From assembly GCF_008365295.1 (NCBI RefSeq), contig NZ_CP043505.1, positions 2,914,001 through 2,978,000 of the forward strand: a stretch of DNA of 64,000 nucleotides, in the 5' to 3' direction. This document shows, piece after piece, positions 27,756 to 38,047 of the stretch. The stretch is from Agromyces intestinalis (GTDB lineage Bacteria > Actinomycetota > Actinomycetes > Actinomycetales > Microbacteriaceae). Under the pieces are notes generated by a model that saw only the letters and a list, made by a program, of their open reading frames with translations, did no database searches and had not been told where the DNA came from. How positions within the stretch are numbered: position 1 is the first letter of the stretch; every line of letters starts with the position of its first letter. The position numbers were made by a program, and so were the translations under genes.

Positions 27756-28214
27756 CTACGGCAGCAGGTGGCGGTACTCGGGCAGTCGGCCGTCGAGAAC
27801 CGGAACCTGCACCTCGACGCCCTCGGCGCCGTCGGTCGCGAGAAAGAGCTCGGCGAGCCCGCCGGGCGCGGCGCGCACGCCGGTGAGCAGCAGCGGCTCC
27901 TCCTCGACGCCGAGCACGACCTGGCCGCCGGCCGGCACCTCGACCGACTCGGACTCGCCCGCGACCAGCCCCACCTCGAGGTCTGCGTCGGTGTCGCCGT
28001 GGTTCGACACGGTGAAGACCACGTTGGCGTCCTGCCCGTCGTCGTCCTTCACGATCAGGAGGTTGCGCACCTCGAGGTCTCCGACGCTCGCGCGGACACC
28101 GTCGCTCGCGTCGTACTTCTCGGTCGTCGCCTGGTAGGTGACCAGCGTGCATCCGGAGCCGCCGACGGCGACAGCGAGAGCCAGGGCGACGGATGCCACG
28201 AGACGCGCCTTCAC
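27756..28214 (-). CDS. secreted lipoprotein, LpqE-like
   Basis: This is a 152-residue exported lipoprotein. A signal peptide (ARLVASVALALAVAVGG) ends at lipobox GSGC near residue 22. The mature part is a beta-rich domain with VRNLLIVKDDDGQDANVVFTV and VEVPAGGQVVL. The GTG at 28214 has GGAGG five bases upstream. It sits divergent from carD, the same position as LpqE next to CarD in Mycobacterium tuberculosis, so orthology is likely by synteny. The function is unknown; the fold resembles periplasmic metal-chaperone-like domains. Confidence 0.8.
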   Translation of the reverse strand: MKARLVASVALALAVAVGGSGCTLVTYQATTEKYDASDGVRASVGDLEVRNLLIVKDDDGQDANVVFTVSNHGDTDADLEVGLVAGESESVEVPAGGQVVLGVEEEPLLLTGVRAAPGGLAELFLATDGAEGVEVQVPVLDGRLPEYRHLLP

Positions 28215-28371
28215 AGAACCTCCAAAGCGAGCGTGCGCACGCCACCGACCGATCGTCGGGCGCGCGGGGATCGTCATGATCCTAGCGCACGCGGCCCCCT
28301 CGCTCAGGGCGGGAGAACCTTAGCAGGTCGGTGCTGTGGTACTCTATATGTTGCCGAAAGGACTCCTATTC

Positions 28372-28854
28372 ATGCTGTTTGAGGTTGGCGAGACCGTGGT
28401 CTACCCGCACCACGGGGCCGCAACGATCACCGAAGTGAAGAAGCGCATCATCAAGGGTGAAGAGAAGCTCTACCTCAAGCTGAACGTCACGCAAGGCGAC
28501 CTCGTCATCGAGGTTCCGGCTGAGAACGTCGACCTGGTCGGCGTGCGCGACGTCATCGGCAAGGAGGGCCTCGACAAGGTGTTCGAGGTGCTGCGTGCGC
28601 CGTTCACCGAAGAGCCCACCAACTGGTCACGCCGTTACAAGGCGAACCTCGAGAAGCTCGCTTCGGGTGATGTCATCAAGGTGTCCGAGGTCGTGCGCGA
28701 CCTCTGGCGCCGCGACCAGGATCGCGGGCTGTCCGCGGGCGAGAAGCGCATGCTCGCGAAGGCGCGTCAGATCTTGATCTCCGAGCTCGCGCTCGCCGAG
28801 AAGACCGACGAAGAGCAGGCGTCCGGCCTGCTCGACGAGGTGCTCGCGTCCTGA
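28372..28854 (+). CDS. carD: RNA polymerase-binding transcription factor CarD
   Basis: CarD binds the RNA polymerase beta subunit and stabilises open promoter complexes, notably at rRNA genes. The 160-residue protein has the N-terminal RNAP-interaction domain ([17 protein letters not shown], residues 3-19) and a C-terminal helical DNA-binding domain ([18 protein letters not shown], about 82-99). It is nearly the length of the mycobacterial protein (162). An AAAGGA site 9 bases before the ATG at 28372 fixes the start; the longer frame adds an unlikely tail. A strong terminator follows. Confidence 0.96.
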   Translation: MLFEVGETVVYPHHGAATITEVKKRIIKGEEKLYLKLNVTQGDLVIEVPAENVDLVGVRDVIGKEGLDKVFEVLRAPFTEEPTNWSRRYKANLEKLASGDVIKVSEVVRDLWRRDQDRGLSAGEKRMLAKARQILISELALAEKTDEEQASGLLDEVLAS

Positions 28855-28870
28855 CGCGAATCCACGATCG

Positions 28871-28907
28871 ACGAGCGTAGCCCCGCCCTCGGCGGGGCTA
28901 CGCTCGT
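28871..28907 (+). terminator. carD terminator, overlapping the ispDF promoter
   Basis: A 17-pair stem (28871-28887 with 28891-28907) with a CTC loop is followed by TTC. The downstream arm contains TACGCT (28899-28904), which ends 6 bases before the ispDF GTG, so the -10 element seems to lie inside the terminator arm. Confidence 0.85.
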
Positions 28908-28910
28908 TTC

Positions 28911-30146
28911 GTGGAGCAGTCGACCGTCGCCGTCATCGTCGTCGCCGCGGGCAGCGGCATCCGACTCGGGCGTCCCGAGCCGAAGGCGTTCGTGCCGCTC
29001 GGCGATCTGACGATCCTCGAGGTCGCCCTCGAACCCGTGTTCGGCATGCGCGAGACGCCTCACGTCGTCGTCGTCGTGCCCGGTGAGCGGGTCGACGACG
29101 CCCGCGACATCGTCGCCCGCGCGGCGCGAGCGGCCGACTCGCCGTTCGACGTGGTGTCGGGCGGTGAGACCCGCCAGGCGTCCGTCGCCCGGGGTCTGGC
29201 GGTGCTGCCGCACGTGGTCGACACCGTGCTCGTGCACGATGCGGCGCGTCCGCTCACCCCGTCGCTGGTGTTCGACGAGGTCGTGGCGGCCGTGCGCTCC
29301 CGCGGGCACGGCGTGGTTCCCGCGCTCGACGTCGTCGACACGATCAAGCGGGTCGAGGGCGGCCGGGTGCTCGACACGGTCGATCGCACCACGCTCGCCG
29401 CGGTGCAGACCCCGCAGGGCTTCCCGCGCGAGGCGCTCGACCGGGCCTACGCAGTCGCGTCGGCCGAGTTCACCGACGACGCCGCGCTCGCGCAGGCCGC
29501 AGGCGTACCCGTCGACGTCGTGCACGGCGACGCGCGGTCGTTCAAGATCACCGTTCCCGCTGACCTGCGCCGTGCCGAGCAGGTCGTGCGCGCGGCATCC
29601 GCGGTGTCCGTGGCATCCGAGGAGGCATCCGTGGCATCCGACGCATCCGGCCGGGCCGAAGCGCCCGCCGCACCGCGCGTGGGCACCGGCACCGACGTGC
29701 ACGGCTTCAGCGACGACCCGGCGACACCGCTGTGGGTCGCGGGGCTGGAGTGGCCGGGCGAGCGCGGGCTCGCCGGGCACAGCGACGGGGATGTCGCGGG
29801 GCACGCGATCGTCGACGCGCTGCTGTCGGCCGCGGGCCTCGGCGACATCGGCGGCATGGCGGGAGTCGACGATCCGGCGTTCGCGGGCGCGCACGCCGAG
29901 GTGTTCCTCGCCGAGGCGCGCCGGCGTGTCGAAGCCGCCGGATTCCGCATCGGCAACGTCGCCGTGCAGGTGATCGGCAATCGGCCCAAGCTCGCGCCGC
30001 GGCGCATCGAGGCCGAACGAGTGCTGAGCCGGGTGCTCGGCGCCCCGGTGGCCGTGAGCGCCACGACGACCGACGGGCTCGGGCTCACCGGCCGCGGCGA
30101 GGGAATCGCCGCGATCGCGACGGCGCTGCTCGTACCGGCCGGCTGA
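28911..30146 (+). CDS. ispDF: bifunctional IspD-IspF isoprenoid enzyme
   Basis: This is a fusion of two MEP-pathway enzymes, 411 residues. The N-terminal IspD (cytidylyltransferase, about 1-225) has [11 protein letters not shown] near 11 and VHDAARPL near 105. The C-terminal IspF (MEcPP synthase, about 255-411) has metal ligands in GTDVHGF and [12 protein letters not shown]. The intervening IspE step is encoded elsewhere. The linker (about 226-250) is built of GGCATCC words reading Ala-Ser. The GTG start is preceded by TACGCT 6 bases away and no Shine-Dalgarno. The fusion is common in Microbacteriaceae. Confidence 0.95.
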   Translation: MEQSTVAVIVVAAGSGIRLGRPEPKAFVPLGDLTILEVALEPVFGMRETPHVVVVVPGERVDDARDIVARAARAADSPFDVVSGGETRQASVARGLAVLPHVVDTVLVHDAARPLTPSLVFDEVVAAVRSRGHGVVPALDVVDTIKRVEGGRVLDTVDRTTLAAVQTPQGFPREALDRAYAVASAEFTDDAALAQAAGVPVDVVHGDARSFKITVPADLRRAEQVVRAASAVSVASEEASVASDASGRAEAPAAPRVGTGTDVHGFSDDPATPLWVAGLEWPGERGLAGHSDGDVAGHAIVDALLSAAGLGDIGGMAGVDDPAFAGAHAEVFLAEARRRVEAAGFRIGNVAVQVIGNRPKLAPRRIEAERVLSRVLGAPVAVSATTTDGLGLTGRGEGIAAIATALLVPAG

Positions 30147-30179
30147 ACCGAGCGGCACGCCCGCCGGTAGTCTTGAGCG

Positions 30180-31592
30180 GTGAGTATCCGCCTGTACGAC
30201 ACCAAGGCTCAGTCGCTGCGTGACTTCGTGCCCCTCCATGAGGGACGCGTCGGCATGTACGTCTGCGGTCCGACCGTGCAGTCGAGTCCGCACATCGGCC
30301 ATCTCCGCAGCGCCCTCGTCTACGACCTGCTGCGCCGCTGGTTCGCGCACCGCGGCTACGACGTGACGTTCGTGCGCAACGTCACCGACATCGACGACAA
30401 GATCCTCGATGCGGTCACCGGCGAGGAGTGGTGGGCGCTCGCGTACCGCGTCGAACTCGAGTTCACCGCCGGGTATGCCGCGCTCGGCATCATGCCGCCG
30501 ACGTACGAGCCCCGGGCGACGGCGAGCGTCATGCAGATGCAGGAGCTCATCGCGGCGCTCGTCGAGCGCGGCCACGCGTACCCTGCGGCGGATGACTCGG
30601 GCGACGTGTACTTCGACACCTCGAGCTGGCCGACCTACGGCGAGCTGACGCGGCAGTCGCGCGACCGCATGGAGCCCGCCGCCGACGCCGACCCCCGTGG
30701 CAAGCGCGACCCGCGCGACTTCGCCCTCTGGAAGGGCCGCAAGGCCGACGAACCCGAGTCGGCGGCGTGGCCGTCGCCGTGGGGCGATGGTCGGCCCGGC
30801 TGGCACATCGAGTGCTCGGCGATGTCGCGCCGGTACCTGGGCGACGAGTTCGACCTGCACGGCGGCGGTCTCGACCTGCGGTTCCCGCACCACGAGAACG
30901 AACTCGCCCAATCGACCGCGGCCGGGCTCGGCTTCGCCAGGTACTGGGTGCACAACGGGCTCGTGAATGTCGGCGGCCAGAAGATGTCGAAGTCGCTCGG
31001 CAACTCGGTGTACGCCGCAGAGCTGCTGTCGCTGGCGTCGCCGCTCGCGGTGCGGTATTTCCTCGGGGCGGCGCACTACCGGTCGACGCTCGACTACACG
31101 CCGACCTCGCTCGCCGAGGCCGAGGCTGCGGTGGATCGCATCCGCACGTTCCTCGCGCGCGTCGAGCGACGACTCGCCGGAACCCGCTTCGCCGGGCAGG
31201 GCGCTCCGGTCGTCCCCGAGGCGTTCGGCGACGCGATGGACGACGATCTCGGCGTGCCGCAGGCGCTCGCCGTGCTGCACGAGACCGTCCGCGCCGGCAA
31301 TCAGGCCCTCGACGCCGAAGACCTGCCCGCGGCGGCCGACGCGCACGGCCAGGTCATCGCCATGGCCGGCGTGCTCGGCATCGATCCGCGCGATGACCAC
31401 TGGCGATCGGATGACGCGGGGCCCGCGTCATCCGCCCTGGCCGCCCTCGTGGCGCGACTCCTCGACGATCGCCGCGCCGCGCGCGAGGCGAAGGACTGGA
31501 GCGCCGCCGACCGAATCCGCGCCGAGCTCACCGCAGCCGGCATCAGCATCGAGGACACCTCGACCGGAACGCATTGGAGCCTCGAATCATGA
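30180..31592 (+). CDS. cysS: cysteinyl-tRNA synthetase
   Basis: This class I synthetase charges tRNA-Cys. It is 470 residues. The HIGH motif is PHIGHLRS near residue 38 and the KMSKS motif is QKMSKSLGN near 267. The active-site zinc is bound by Cys in MYVCGPT near 25 and by the WHIECSAMS and PHHENELAQ segments. TAGTCT (30168-30173) ends 6 bases before the GTG, so the transcript is probably leaderless. The stop overlaps the rlmB start as ATGA, an association seen in many bacteria. Confidence 0.97.
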   Translation: MSIRLYDTKAQSLRDFVPLHEGRVGMYVCGPTVQSSPHIGHLRSALVYDLLRRWFAHRGYDVTFVRNVTDIDDKILDAVTGEEWWALAYRVELEFTAGYAALGIMPPTYEPRATASVMQMQELIAALVERGHAYPAADDSGDVYFDTSSWPTYGELTRQSRDRMEPAADADPRGKRDPRDFALWKGRKADEPESAAWPSPWGDGRPGWHIECSAMSRRYLGDEFDLHGGGLDLRFPHHENELAQSTAAGLGFARYWVHNGLVNVGGQKMSKSLGNSVYAAELLSLASPLAVRYFLGAAHYRSTLDYTPTSLAEAEAAVDRIRTFLARVERRLAGTRFAGQGAPVVPEAFGDAMDDDLGVPQALAVLHETVRAGNQALDAEDLPAAADAHGQVIAMAGVLGIDPRDDHWRSDDAGPASSALAALVARLLDDRRAAREAKDWSAADRIRAELTAAGISIEDTSTGTHWSLES

Positions 31593-32617
31593 AGGGCAGC
31601 AGCGGCAAGCCGCGCAGCGGAGCCGTCCGCAAGGGCGGCCACAACAAGCAGGTCGGCACGGGCGGCCACGGGCGCAAGGCGCTCGAGGGCAAGGGCCCCA
31701 CTCCCAAGGCCGAAGACCGCGCCTGGCACAAGGCGGGCAAGGCGAAGGCCGCGCGTGAGCGCTACGCGGCCGCGGGCGGCAAGGGCGCGCCCGGCCAGCG
31801 GGGCAAGTCGGTCGCCGGCGCACCGCGCGGGGCGACGGGTGCGTCGCGCCGCGCCAAGACGGGCGACGAGTCCGAGATCGTGACGGGCCGCAACTCGGTC
31901 GTCGAGGCGCTGCGCACCCGAATCCCCGCCACCACGCTCTACCTCGCGAGCCGCATCGAGATGGACGACCGGGTGAAGGAGGCGTCGAAGATCGCCACCA
32001 ACCGTGGCATCCCGATCCTCGAGGTCACCAGGCCCGAGCTCGACCGGCTCGCCGGAGAGGGCGCCGTGCACCAGGGCATCGCGCTCAAGGTCCCGCCGTA
32101 CGAGTACGCGCACCCGATCGAGCTGCTCGACGAGGTGCTCGCGCGCGACGAGCCGCCGCTGTTCGTCGCGCTCGACGGCATCACCGACGCGCGCAACCTC
32201 GGCGCGATCATCCGCTCGACCGCTGCGTTCGGCGGGCACGGCGTGATCGTGCCGCAGCGCCGCTCGGTGGGCGTGAACGCCGGCGCGTGGAAGACCTCGG
32301 CCGGCGCGGCCGCGCGCATCCCGGTCGCGATGGCGCCGAACCTCACCCAGACGCTGAAGGCGATGCAGCAGCGCGGCCTGTTCGTGCTCGGGCTCGACGG
32401 CGACGGCGACGTGTCGCTGCCCGGTCTCGACTTCGCCGACCGGCCGATCGTGATCGTCGTCGGCAGCGAGGGCAAGGGGCTGTCGCGCCTGGTCACCGAG
32501 ACCTGCGATGCCGTCGTGTCGATCCCGATCTCGTCGGCGACCGAGTCGCTGAACGCCGGCATCGCCGCGTCGGTCACGCTCTACGAGATCGCGAGGCTGC
32601 GGGCCGCGCAGGCCTGA
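31589..32617 (+). CDS. rlmB: 23S rRNA 2'-O-methyltransferase RlmB-like (TrmH family)
   Basis: This is a SPOUT-fold methyltransferase that modifies a guanosine 2'-OH in 23S rRNA. It is 342 residues. The first 90 residues are a basic, Gly/Lys-rich disordered tail. A small substrate-binding domain follows (about 92-170), then the SpoU domain with [23 protein letters not shown] near 190, [10 protein letters not shown] near 290 and [21 protein letters not shown] near 312. It is coupled to cysS. The exact target base is inferred from the family. Confidence 0.92.
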   Translation: MKGSSGKPRSGAVRKGGHNKQVGTGGHGRKALEGKGPTPKAEDRAWHKAGKAKAARERYAAAGGKGAPGQRGKSVAGAPRGATGASRRAKTGDESEIVTGRNSVVEALRTRIPATTLYLASRIEMDDRVKEASKIATNRGIPILEVTRPELDRLAGEGAVHQGIALKVPPYEYAHPIELLDEVLARDEPPLFVALDGITDARNLGAIIRSTAAFGGHGVIVPQRRSVGVNAGAWKTSAGAAARIPVAMAPNLTQTLKAMQQRGLFVLGLDGDGDVSLPGLDFADRPIVIVVGSEGKGLSRLVTETCDAVVSIPISSATESLNAGIAASVTLYEIARLRAAQA

Positions 32618-32620
32618 TCG

Positions 32621-32645
32621 GGGCGCGCGCGGCTTTCGCGCGCCC
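32621..32645. terminator. terminator between rlmB and the DUF4032 gene
   Basis: GGGCGCGCG (32621-32629) pairs with CGCGCGCCC (32637-32645) around a 7-base loop with a T-run. A second copy of the downstream arm follows at 32651. It lies between convergent genes. Confidence 0.65.
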
Positions 32646-32661
32646 GGCTTCGCGCGCCCGG

Positions 32662-33981
32662 CTAGACCTTCGCGCGCCAGTCGTCCTCGTCGTCGGCATC
32701 GATGACGGGGATGGCGGCCGTGTCGAGCGGCACCACGGGCACCACAGCGGTGATCGCCTCAGTCGGCGGGCCGATGACCGTCGCCTCGTCGCGGCGGTGG
32801 CGCAGCACGGTGTTGACGTAGCTCGCGACGGCCTCGGCGAGCGGGATGTCGTGCCCCGCCTGCTGCGCCAGGAACCAGCGGTGTTCGAGCAGCTGGTGGA
32901 ACACCTCGGCCGGCTCGAGCTTGCGTCGCAGGTCGGCCGGGATCGCCCGCACGACGGGCTCGAACACCCGCATGAGCCACTCGTGGGCGACCATCTCTTC
33001 ATCGAGGTCGGCCTTGCCGTACGCGGCGCGGTACGAGTCGAGGTCGTTGAGCAGGCGACGCGCCTGGTTCTCACCGGCGTCGAGGCCCGTGAGCCGCAGC
33101 AGCCGGCGCTGGTGGTGGCCGGCATCGACGACCTTCGGCTGGATGCGCACGGTGGTGCCCGAGTCATCCGTCTTGATCGCGAGCTCCTCGATGTCGAACC
33201 CGAGGTCGTTCAGGCGCTGCACGCGCTCGTTGATGCGCCACCGTTCGGTGCTCGCGAACGACTCGGAACCCGTGAGCTCGGTCCACAGCTTGCGGTAGGC
33301 GTCGACGATGCCGTTCGAGATGTTCACCGGATCGAGCTCGTCGGCGACCCTGCCGCCGGCCTCGAGGTCGAGCAGCTCGCCCGCGATGTTCACCCGGGCG
33401 ATCTCGAGGTCGTTCTCACGCTGGCCGTTCGACAGGCCGCCCTCGTAGAGCTTGCCTGTCTCGGCGTCGACGAGGTACGCGGCGAACGCGCCCGCATCGC
33501 GTCGGAAGAGGGTGTTCGACAGCGACACGTCGCCCCAGAAGAACCCGACGATGTGCAGGCGCACGAGCAGCACTGCGAGCGCGTCGACCAGGCGGGTTGC
33601 CGTGTCGGGGCGCAGCGTCTGCGAGAACAGGGCGCGATAGGGGAGCGAGAAGCGCAGGTGCCGGGTGACGAGCACGGGCTTCAGCGTCTCGCCCTCGTCG
33701 TCGGTGCGGTTCGTGATGACCGCGACCGGCTCGACGCACGGGACCTCGAGCCGCTGGAGCGTGCGCAGCATCTCGTACTCGCCGCGTGCCATCTCGGCGG
33801 TGGTCTCCTTGATCGCCACGACATGCCCCCCGAGGTGCGCGAAGCGCACCAGGTGTCGGGAGATGCCCTTCGGCAGCGCGGCGATCGCCTCGCTCGGCCA
33901 CGACTCGAGCGGAAGGTCCCAGGGGAGGTCGAGCAGGGCGGGGTCGGCCATGGCCGACGTGATCGAGAGTGAGCCGCTCAT
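32662..33981 (-). CDS. DUF4032 protein with kinase-like fold
   Basis: This is a 439-residue cytoplasmic protein. The first two thirds resemble the lipopolysaccharide-kinase/RIO branch of protein kinases: HVVAIKETTAEMARGEYEML near residue 53 as the Lys and Glu elements, and FFWGDVSLSNTLFRRD near 150 in place of the catalytic loop, with an Asp and Asn in the expected spacing. The DUF4032 domain occupies the C-terminal part (about 230-390). It is common in actinobacteria, but no substrate is known. The minus-strand start follows a TACGCT box with 8 bases between. Confidence 0.82.
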   Translation of the reverse strand: MSGSLSITSAMADPALLDLPWDLPLESWPSEAIAALPKGISRHLVRFAHLGGHVVAIKETTAEMARGEYEMLRTLQRLEVPCVEPVAVITNRTDDEGETLKPVLVTRHLRFSLPYRALFSQTLRPDTATRLVDALAVLLVRLHIVGFFWGDVSLSNTLFRRDAGAFAAYLVDAETGKLYEGGLSNGQRENDLEIARVNIAGELLDLEAGGRVADELDPVNISNGIVDAYRKLWTELTGSESFASTERWRINERVQRLNDLGFDIEELAIKTDDSGTTVRIQPKVVDAGHHQRRLLRLTGLDAGENQARRLLNDLDSYRAAYGKADLDEEMVAHEWLMRVFEPVVRAIPADLRRKLEPAEVFHQLLEHRWFLAQQAGHDIPLAEAVASYVNTVLRHRRDEATVIGPPTEAITAVVPVVPLDTAAIPVIDADDEDDWRAKV

Positions 33982-34001
33982 ACGGGTTCAGCGTATCTCG
34001 A

Positions 34002-34045
34002 AACGGCGATGCCGGCCGGGCCGCAGCCCGACCGGCATCGCCGTT
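34002..34045 (-). terminator. terminator after the sugar-ABC ATPase gene
   Basis: AACGGCGATGCCGG (34002-34015) pairs perfectly with CCGGCATCGCCGTT (34032-34045). The loop contains a second small stem CGGGC/GCCCG. On the minus strand a T follows, ending transcription from the ATPase gene. Confidence 0.82.
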
Positions 34046-34066
34046 CGATTCGCCTGATCGAAAGGA

Positions 34067-35167
<1,101 letters not shown>

Positions 35168-35394
35168 GTCGTGCTTCTCCTTCACCGGCAGGTACGTGCC
35201 GGACGATCCGTTGTGAATGGAATGCGTCGTCGTCGACGCCTCCTCAGTATGTCACGCGGCGAGGCATGCTCAGACACGGGCGAAGCGGGCGGGGATCCCC
35301 GCATCCCTTGGCGGATTCACAGCCAGCCTTCCTACTATCGTGGGTGCGTTCGCATGCATCAGCGCGCGCCCACACAGCCACCCGGAGATCATCG
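35168..35394. other. divergent intergenic region
   Basis: This 227-base region separates the ABC ATPase (minus) from the DsbA-like gene (plus). It holds both ribosome sites. No clear operator, hairpin or small gene was seen. Confidence 0.5.
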
Positions 35395-36327
35395 ATGAGC
35401 AACGGCGGTTCCACGCAGCCTCGCCCCACCCGAAACGAACGCAGAGACGCGGCCAGAGAGAAGGCCCGACTCCTCCGCGAGGAGCAGAAGAAGCGCGAGC
35501 GGCGCAACAAGATCCTGATCCAGGGCGGCGTCATCGTCGCGGTGCTGGTGATCGCCGCGGTCATCGGCCTCGCGATCTTCAACAGCGTGAAGCCCGCGGG
35601 CCCCGGCCCCCGCAACATGGCGAGCGACGGCATCGTGCTCACCGGCGTCGACGGCACGATCACGGCCGTCGAGACGCCCGCGATCCCGGCCGGTGGCGAG
35701 CCCACGCCCACCGTGCAGGACGACAGCGGCAACGTGGCGAACATCGTGACCTACGTCGACTACCTGTGCCCCTACTGCGGCCAGTTCGAGACCACGAACT
35801 CCGACACGCTGCGCACGCTCGTCGAGGAGGGCGCGGCGACCCTCGAGGTGCACCCGATCGCGATGCTCATCAACAAGTCGGCGGGCACCCAGTACTCGCT
35901 GCGCGCGGCGAATGCCGCGGCCTGCGTGGCCGACCTCTCGCCCGACGCGTTCTTCGACTTCAACGCGCTGCTGTTCGAGAACCAGCCCGAGGAGGGCTCG
36001 AGCGGTCTCACCAACGACGAGCTGAAGCAGCTCGCGAACCAGGCGGGCGCGAGCTCGGGCGTGAACGCGTGCGTCGACGAGACCAGGTTCAAGGCGTGGG
36101 TCAACGACTCGACGACCCGGGCGCTGACCCAGCCGGTGCCGAACTCCGAGCTGCCGGCCGTGCAGGGCACGCCGACGGTGCTCGTGAACGGCAAGCTCTA
36201 CCAGGGGTCGCTCGACGACCCGAACGAGTTCCAGCTGTTCGTCTCGCAGGCCGCGAGCGAGAGCTACACCGAGTCGACGCCCGCGCCTACTGAGACGCCG
36301 GCGCCGACCGAGACCCCGACGGAGTGA
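35395..36327 (+). CDS. membrane-anchored DsbA-like thioredoxin protein
   Basis: This is a 310-residue extracytoplasmic thiol-disulfide protein. A charged cytoplasmic tail rich in Arg/Glu/Lys (1-38) precedes one membrane helix (about 40-62). The external DsbA/thioredoxin_4 domain has active site CPYC in YVDYLCPYCGQFE near residue 124 and a cis-Pro loop VQGTPTVLVNG near 260. It ends in a Thr/Pro/Glu-rich tail. GGAG 7 bases before the ATG at 35395 marks the start. It probably oxidises or isomerises disulfides in secreted proteins. Confidence 0.9.
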   Translation: MSNGGSTQPRPTRNERRDAAREKARLLREEQKKRERRNKILIQGGVIVAVLVIAAVIGLAIFNSVKPAGPGPRNMASDGIVLTGVDGTITAVETPAIPAGGEPTPTVQDDSGNVANIVTYVDYLCPYCGQFETTNSDTLRTLVEEGAATLEVHPIAMLINKSAGTQYSLRAANAAACVADLSPDAFFDFNALLFENQPEEGSSGLTNDELKQLANQAGASSGVNACVDETRFKAWVNDSTTRALTQPVPNSELPAVQGTPTVLVNGKLYQGSLDDPNEFQLFVSQAASESYTESTPAPTETPAPTETPTE

Positions 36328-36349
36328 CGTCGGTCGGCTGATGACGCTG

Positions 36350-36381
36350 CGAAGGGCGGGGCCTGACGGCCCCGCCCTTCG
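36350..36381. terminator. terminator after the DsbA-like gene
   Basis: CGAAGGGCGGGGCC (36350-36363) pairs perfectly with GGCCCCGCCCTTCG (36368-36381) around TGAC. It separates the gene from tRNA-Thr. Confidence 0.85.
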
Positions 36382-36436
36382 CGTCCGCCCGGATGGGGTC
36401 GCGTCCGCCCGATAGGATGCCGGTGAGGCATCTCTC

Positions 36437-36509
36437 GCCGGCTTGGCGCAATTGGTAGCGCACCGCTCTTGTAAAGCGGTGGTTGCGGGTTCGAGTCCCG
36501 CAGCCGGCT
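36437..36509 (+). tRNA. tRNA-Thr (anticodon UGU)
   Basis: This is a 73-base cloverleaf with acceptor GCCGGCU/AGCCGGC, D-stem GCGC/GCGC, anticodon stem CCGCU/AGCGG with loop CUUGUAA (UGU), T-stem GCGGG/CCCGC and discriminator U. No CCA is encoded. A TAGGAT box at 36413-36418 fits its -10. Confidence 0.95.
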
Positions 36510-36510
36510 C

Positions 36511-37482
36511 TTGAACGACGAATCACGGCACCGCGCCCCGCTCTGGGTGGCGCTCGTCGCCGCAGCCGCGTGCGGTGCGCTCATGTCGGTGCAGTCGCGC
36601 ATCAACGGCGAGCTCGGCCGCCGCCTCGACGACGGCTTCACCGCCGCGGCGATCTCGTTCGGCACGGGCCTGGTGCTCCTCGCCGTCGCGCTCGCGATCT
36701 CGCCTCGCGGTCGTGCCGGGTTCGGCGGGGTCGGTCGCGCGCTGCGCGAGCGCACCCTCTCGTGGTGGATGCTGCTCGGCGGTCTGGCCGGCGCGTTCCT
36801 CGTGCTGAGCCAGGGGCTCACCGCGGCGCTGCTCGGCGTCGCGCTGTTCACGGTCGCGATCGTCGCCGGGCAGACCGTGAGCGGGCTGGTCATCGACCTG
36901 ATCGGGCTCGGGCCCGGCGGCCGGCATCCGATCACCGGGCCGCGCGTGGTCGGCGCCTCGCTCGCCCTCGCGGCGGTCACGATCGCGGTCTCGGCGCAGC
37001 TCACCGCCGGCGTCGAGATCTGGTGGGTGCTCATGCCGCTGATCGCGGGACTGGGCACGGGCTGGCAGCAGGCGGTGAACGGGCGAGTCCGGGTCGCCGC
37101 GTCGAGCGCGCTGACATCGACGTTCCTGAATTTCGTGTCCGGCACGGTCGTGCTCGTGATCGCGGCGGTCGTGCACGTGGCGGTCGCGGGTCCGCCCGAG
37201 GCGTTCCCGGCCGAGCCCTGGCTCTATGTCGGCGGTGCACTCGGCTGTGTGTTCATCGCCGGCACCGCGGTGATCGTGCGCCGTACCGGCGTGCTGCTGC
37301 TCAGCCTCGCGACGATCGCGGGTCAGCTCGCGTCGGCGCTCGCGCTCGACCTGCTGTTGCCGGTTCCCGGCCGCCATGTGGATGCCGCGACCACGGTGGG
37401 CACGCTCCTTGCGTTCATCGCCGTCGTGGTCGCGAGCGGGCGCCCGTCGTTCCTGCGGCTCGGGTTCAGGCGAGGGTCGTGA
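36511..37482 (+). CDS. DMT-family transporter (DUF606/YdcZ duplicated type)
   Basis: This is a membrane protein of about 323 residues with some ten helices in two repeats. Each repeat begins with a Q-x-x-(V/I)-N-G type motif, MSVQSRINGEL near residue 24 and GWQQAVNGRVRV near 185, which is typical of the YdcZ/DUF606 branch of the drug/metabolite transporter superfamily. The TTG start at 36511 lies one base after tRNA-Thr; a GTG at 36546 is an alternative that still keeps the first helix. The substrate is unknown. Confidence 0.8.
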   Translation: MNDESRHRAPLWVALVAAAACGALMSVQSRINGELGRRLDDGFTAAAISFGTGLVLLAVALAISPRGRAGFGGVGRALRERTLSWWMLLGGLAGAFLVLSQGLTAALLGVALFTVAIVAGQTVSGLVIDLIGLGPGGRHPITGPRVVGASLALAAVTIAVSAQLTAGVEIWWVLMPLIAGLGTGWQQAVNGRVRVAASSALTSTFLNFVSGTVVLVIAAVVHVAVAGPPEAFPAEPWLYVGGALGCVFIAGTAVIVRRTGVLLLSLATIAGQLASALALDLLLPVPGRHVDAATTVGTLLAFIAVVVASGRPSFLRLGFRRGS

Positions 37483-38047
37483 ACACCGCGGCGGCGTCGA
37501 TCGGGCGCCGCCGCACCCGGCTCGCCCCCTCGGGCACTCCGCCGACGTAGAGCCAGCCGAGCAGGTGCTCGTCGGCCGCGAGGTGGTGCACTGCGGCGAC
37601 GGGCGCGGAGCGGATGTGCGGCCCGGTGCGCCAGATCACGCCCCACCCGGCTTCGTCGAGGAGCAGGCTGAGGGTGTGCGCGACGCCGGCGGCGGCCGCG
37701 TCCTGCTCCCAGCCGGGCACCTTCGGATGCTCGCGGCGGCGCGCCGCCACCGCCAGCAGCAGCGGTGCGCGCAGCGGCTTGGCGGAGAGGGCGGCGCGTT
37801 CGTCGCCGACCAGCCCGGCCGCGTCGGCGAGGGCGTCGCCAAGCCGGGCCCGGGCGTCGCCGCGGAGGGCGATCACCCGCCAGGGCTGGAGTGCGGCATG
37901 GTCGGCGACGGTTCCCGCGGCCGACAGGAGCCGCAGCACCTCGTCGTCGTCGGGTGCCGCCGCGGTCACCTTCGCGACGGAGCGGCGGCGTGTGACCGCC
38001 TCGAACGCACCGGTCGCGGTCGTCACCGGCGTGGCGACCCCGGTCAC
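37466..38047 (-). CDS. nitroreductase-family protein
   Basis: This is a 193-residue FMN-dependent reductase of the YdjA-like branch. FMN-binding elements are visible: RRSVAKVTAAAPDDDEV near residue 15, DHAALQPWRVIAL near 45, and a C-terminal LGWLYVGGVPEG near 165. The GTG at 38047 overlaps the msrB stop as GTGA, so it is co-translated with msrB. Its end overlaps the convergent DMT transporter gene by 17 bases. A role in redox detoxification fits the msrB pairing but is inferred. Confidence 0.85.
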   Translation of the reverse strand: MTGVATPVTTATGAFEAVTRRRSVAKVTAAAPDDDEVLRLLSAAGTVADHAALQPWRVIALRGDARARLGDALADAAGLVGDERAALSAKPLRAPLLLAVAARRREHPKVPGWEQDAAAAGVAHTLSLLLDEAGWGVIWRTGPHIRSAPVAAVHHLAADEHLLGWLYVGGVPEGASRVRRRPIDAAAVFTTLA

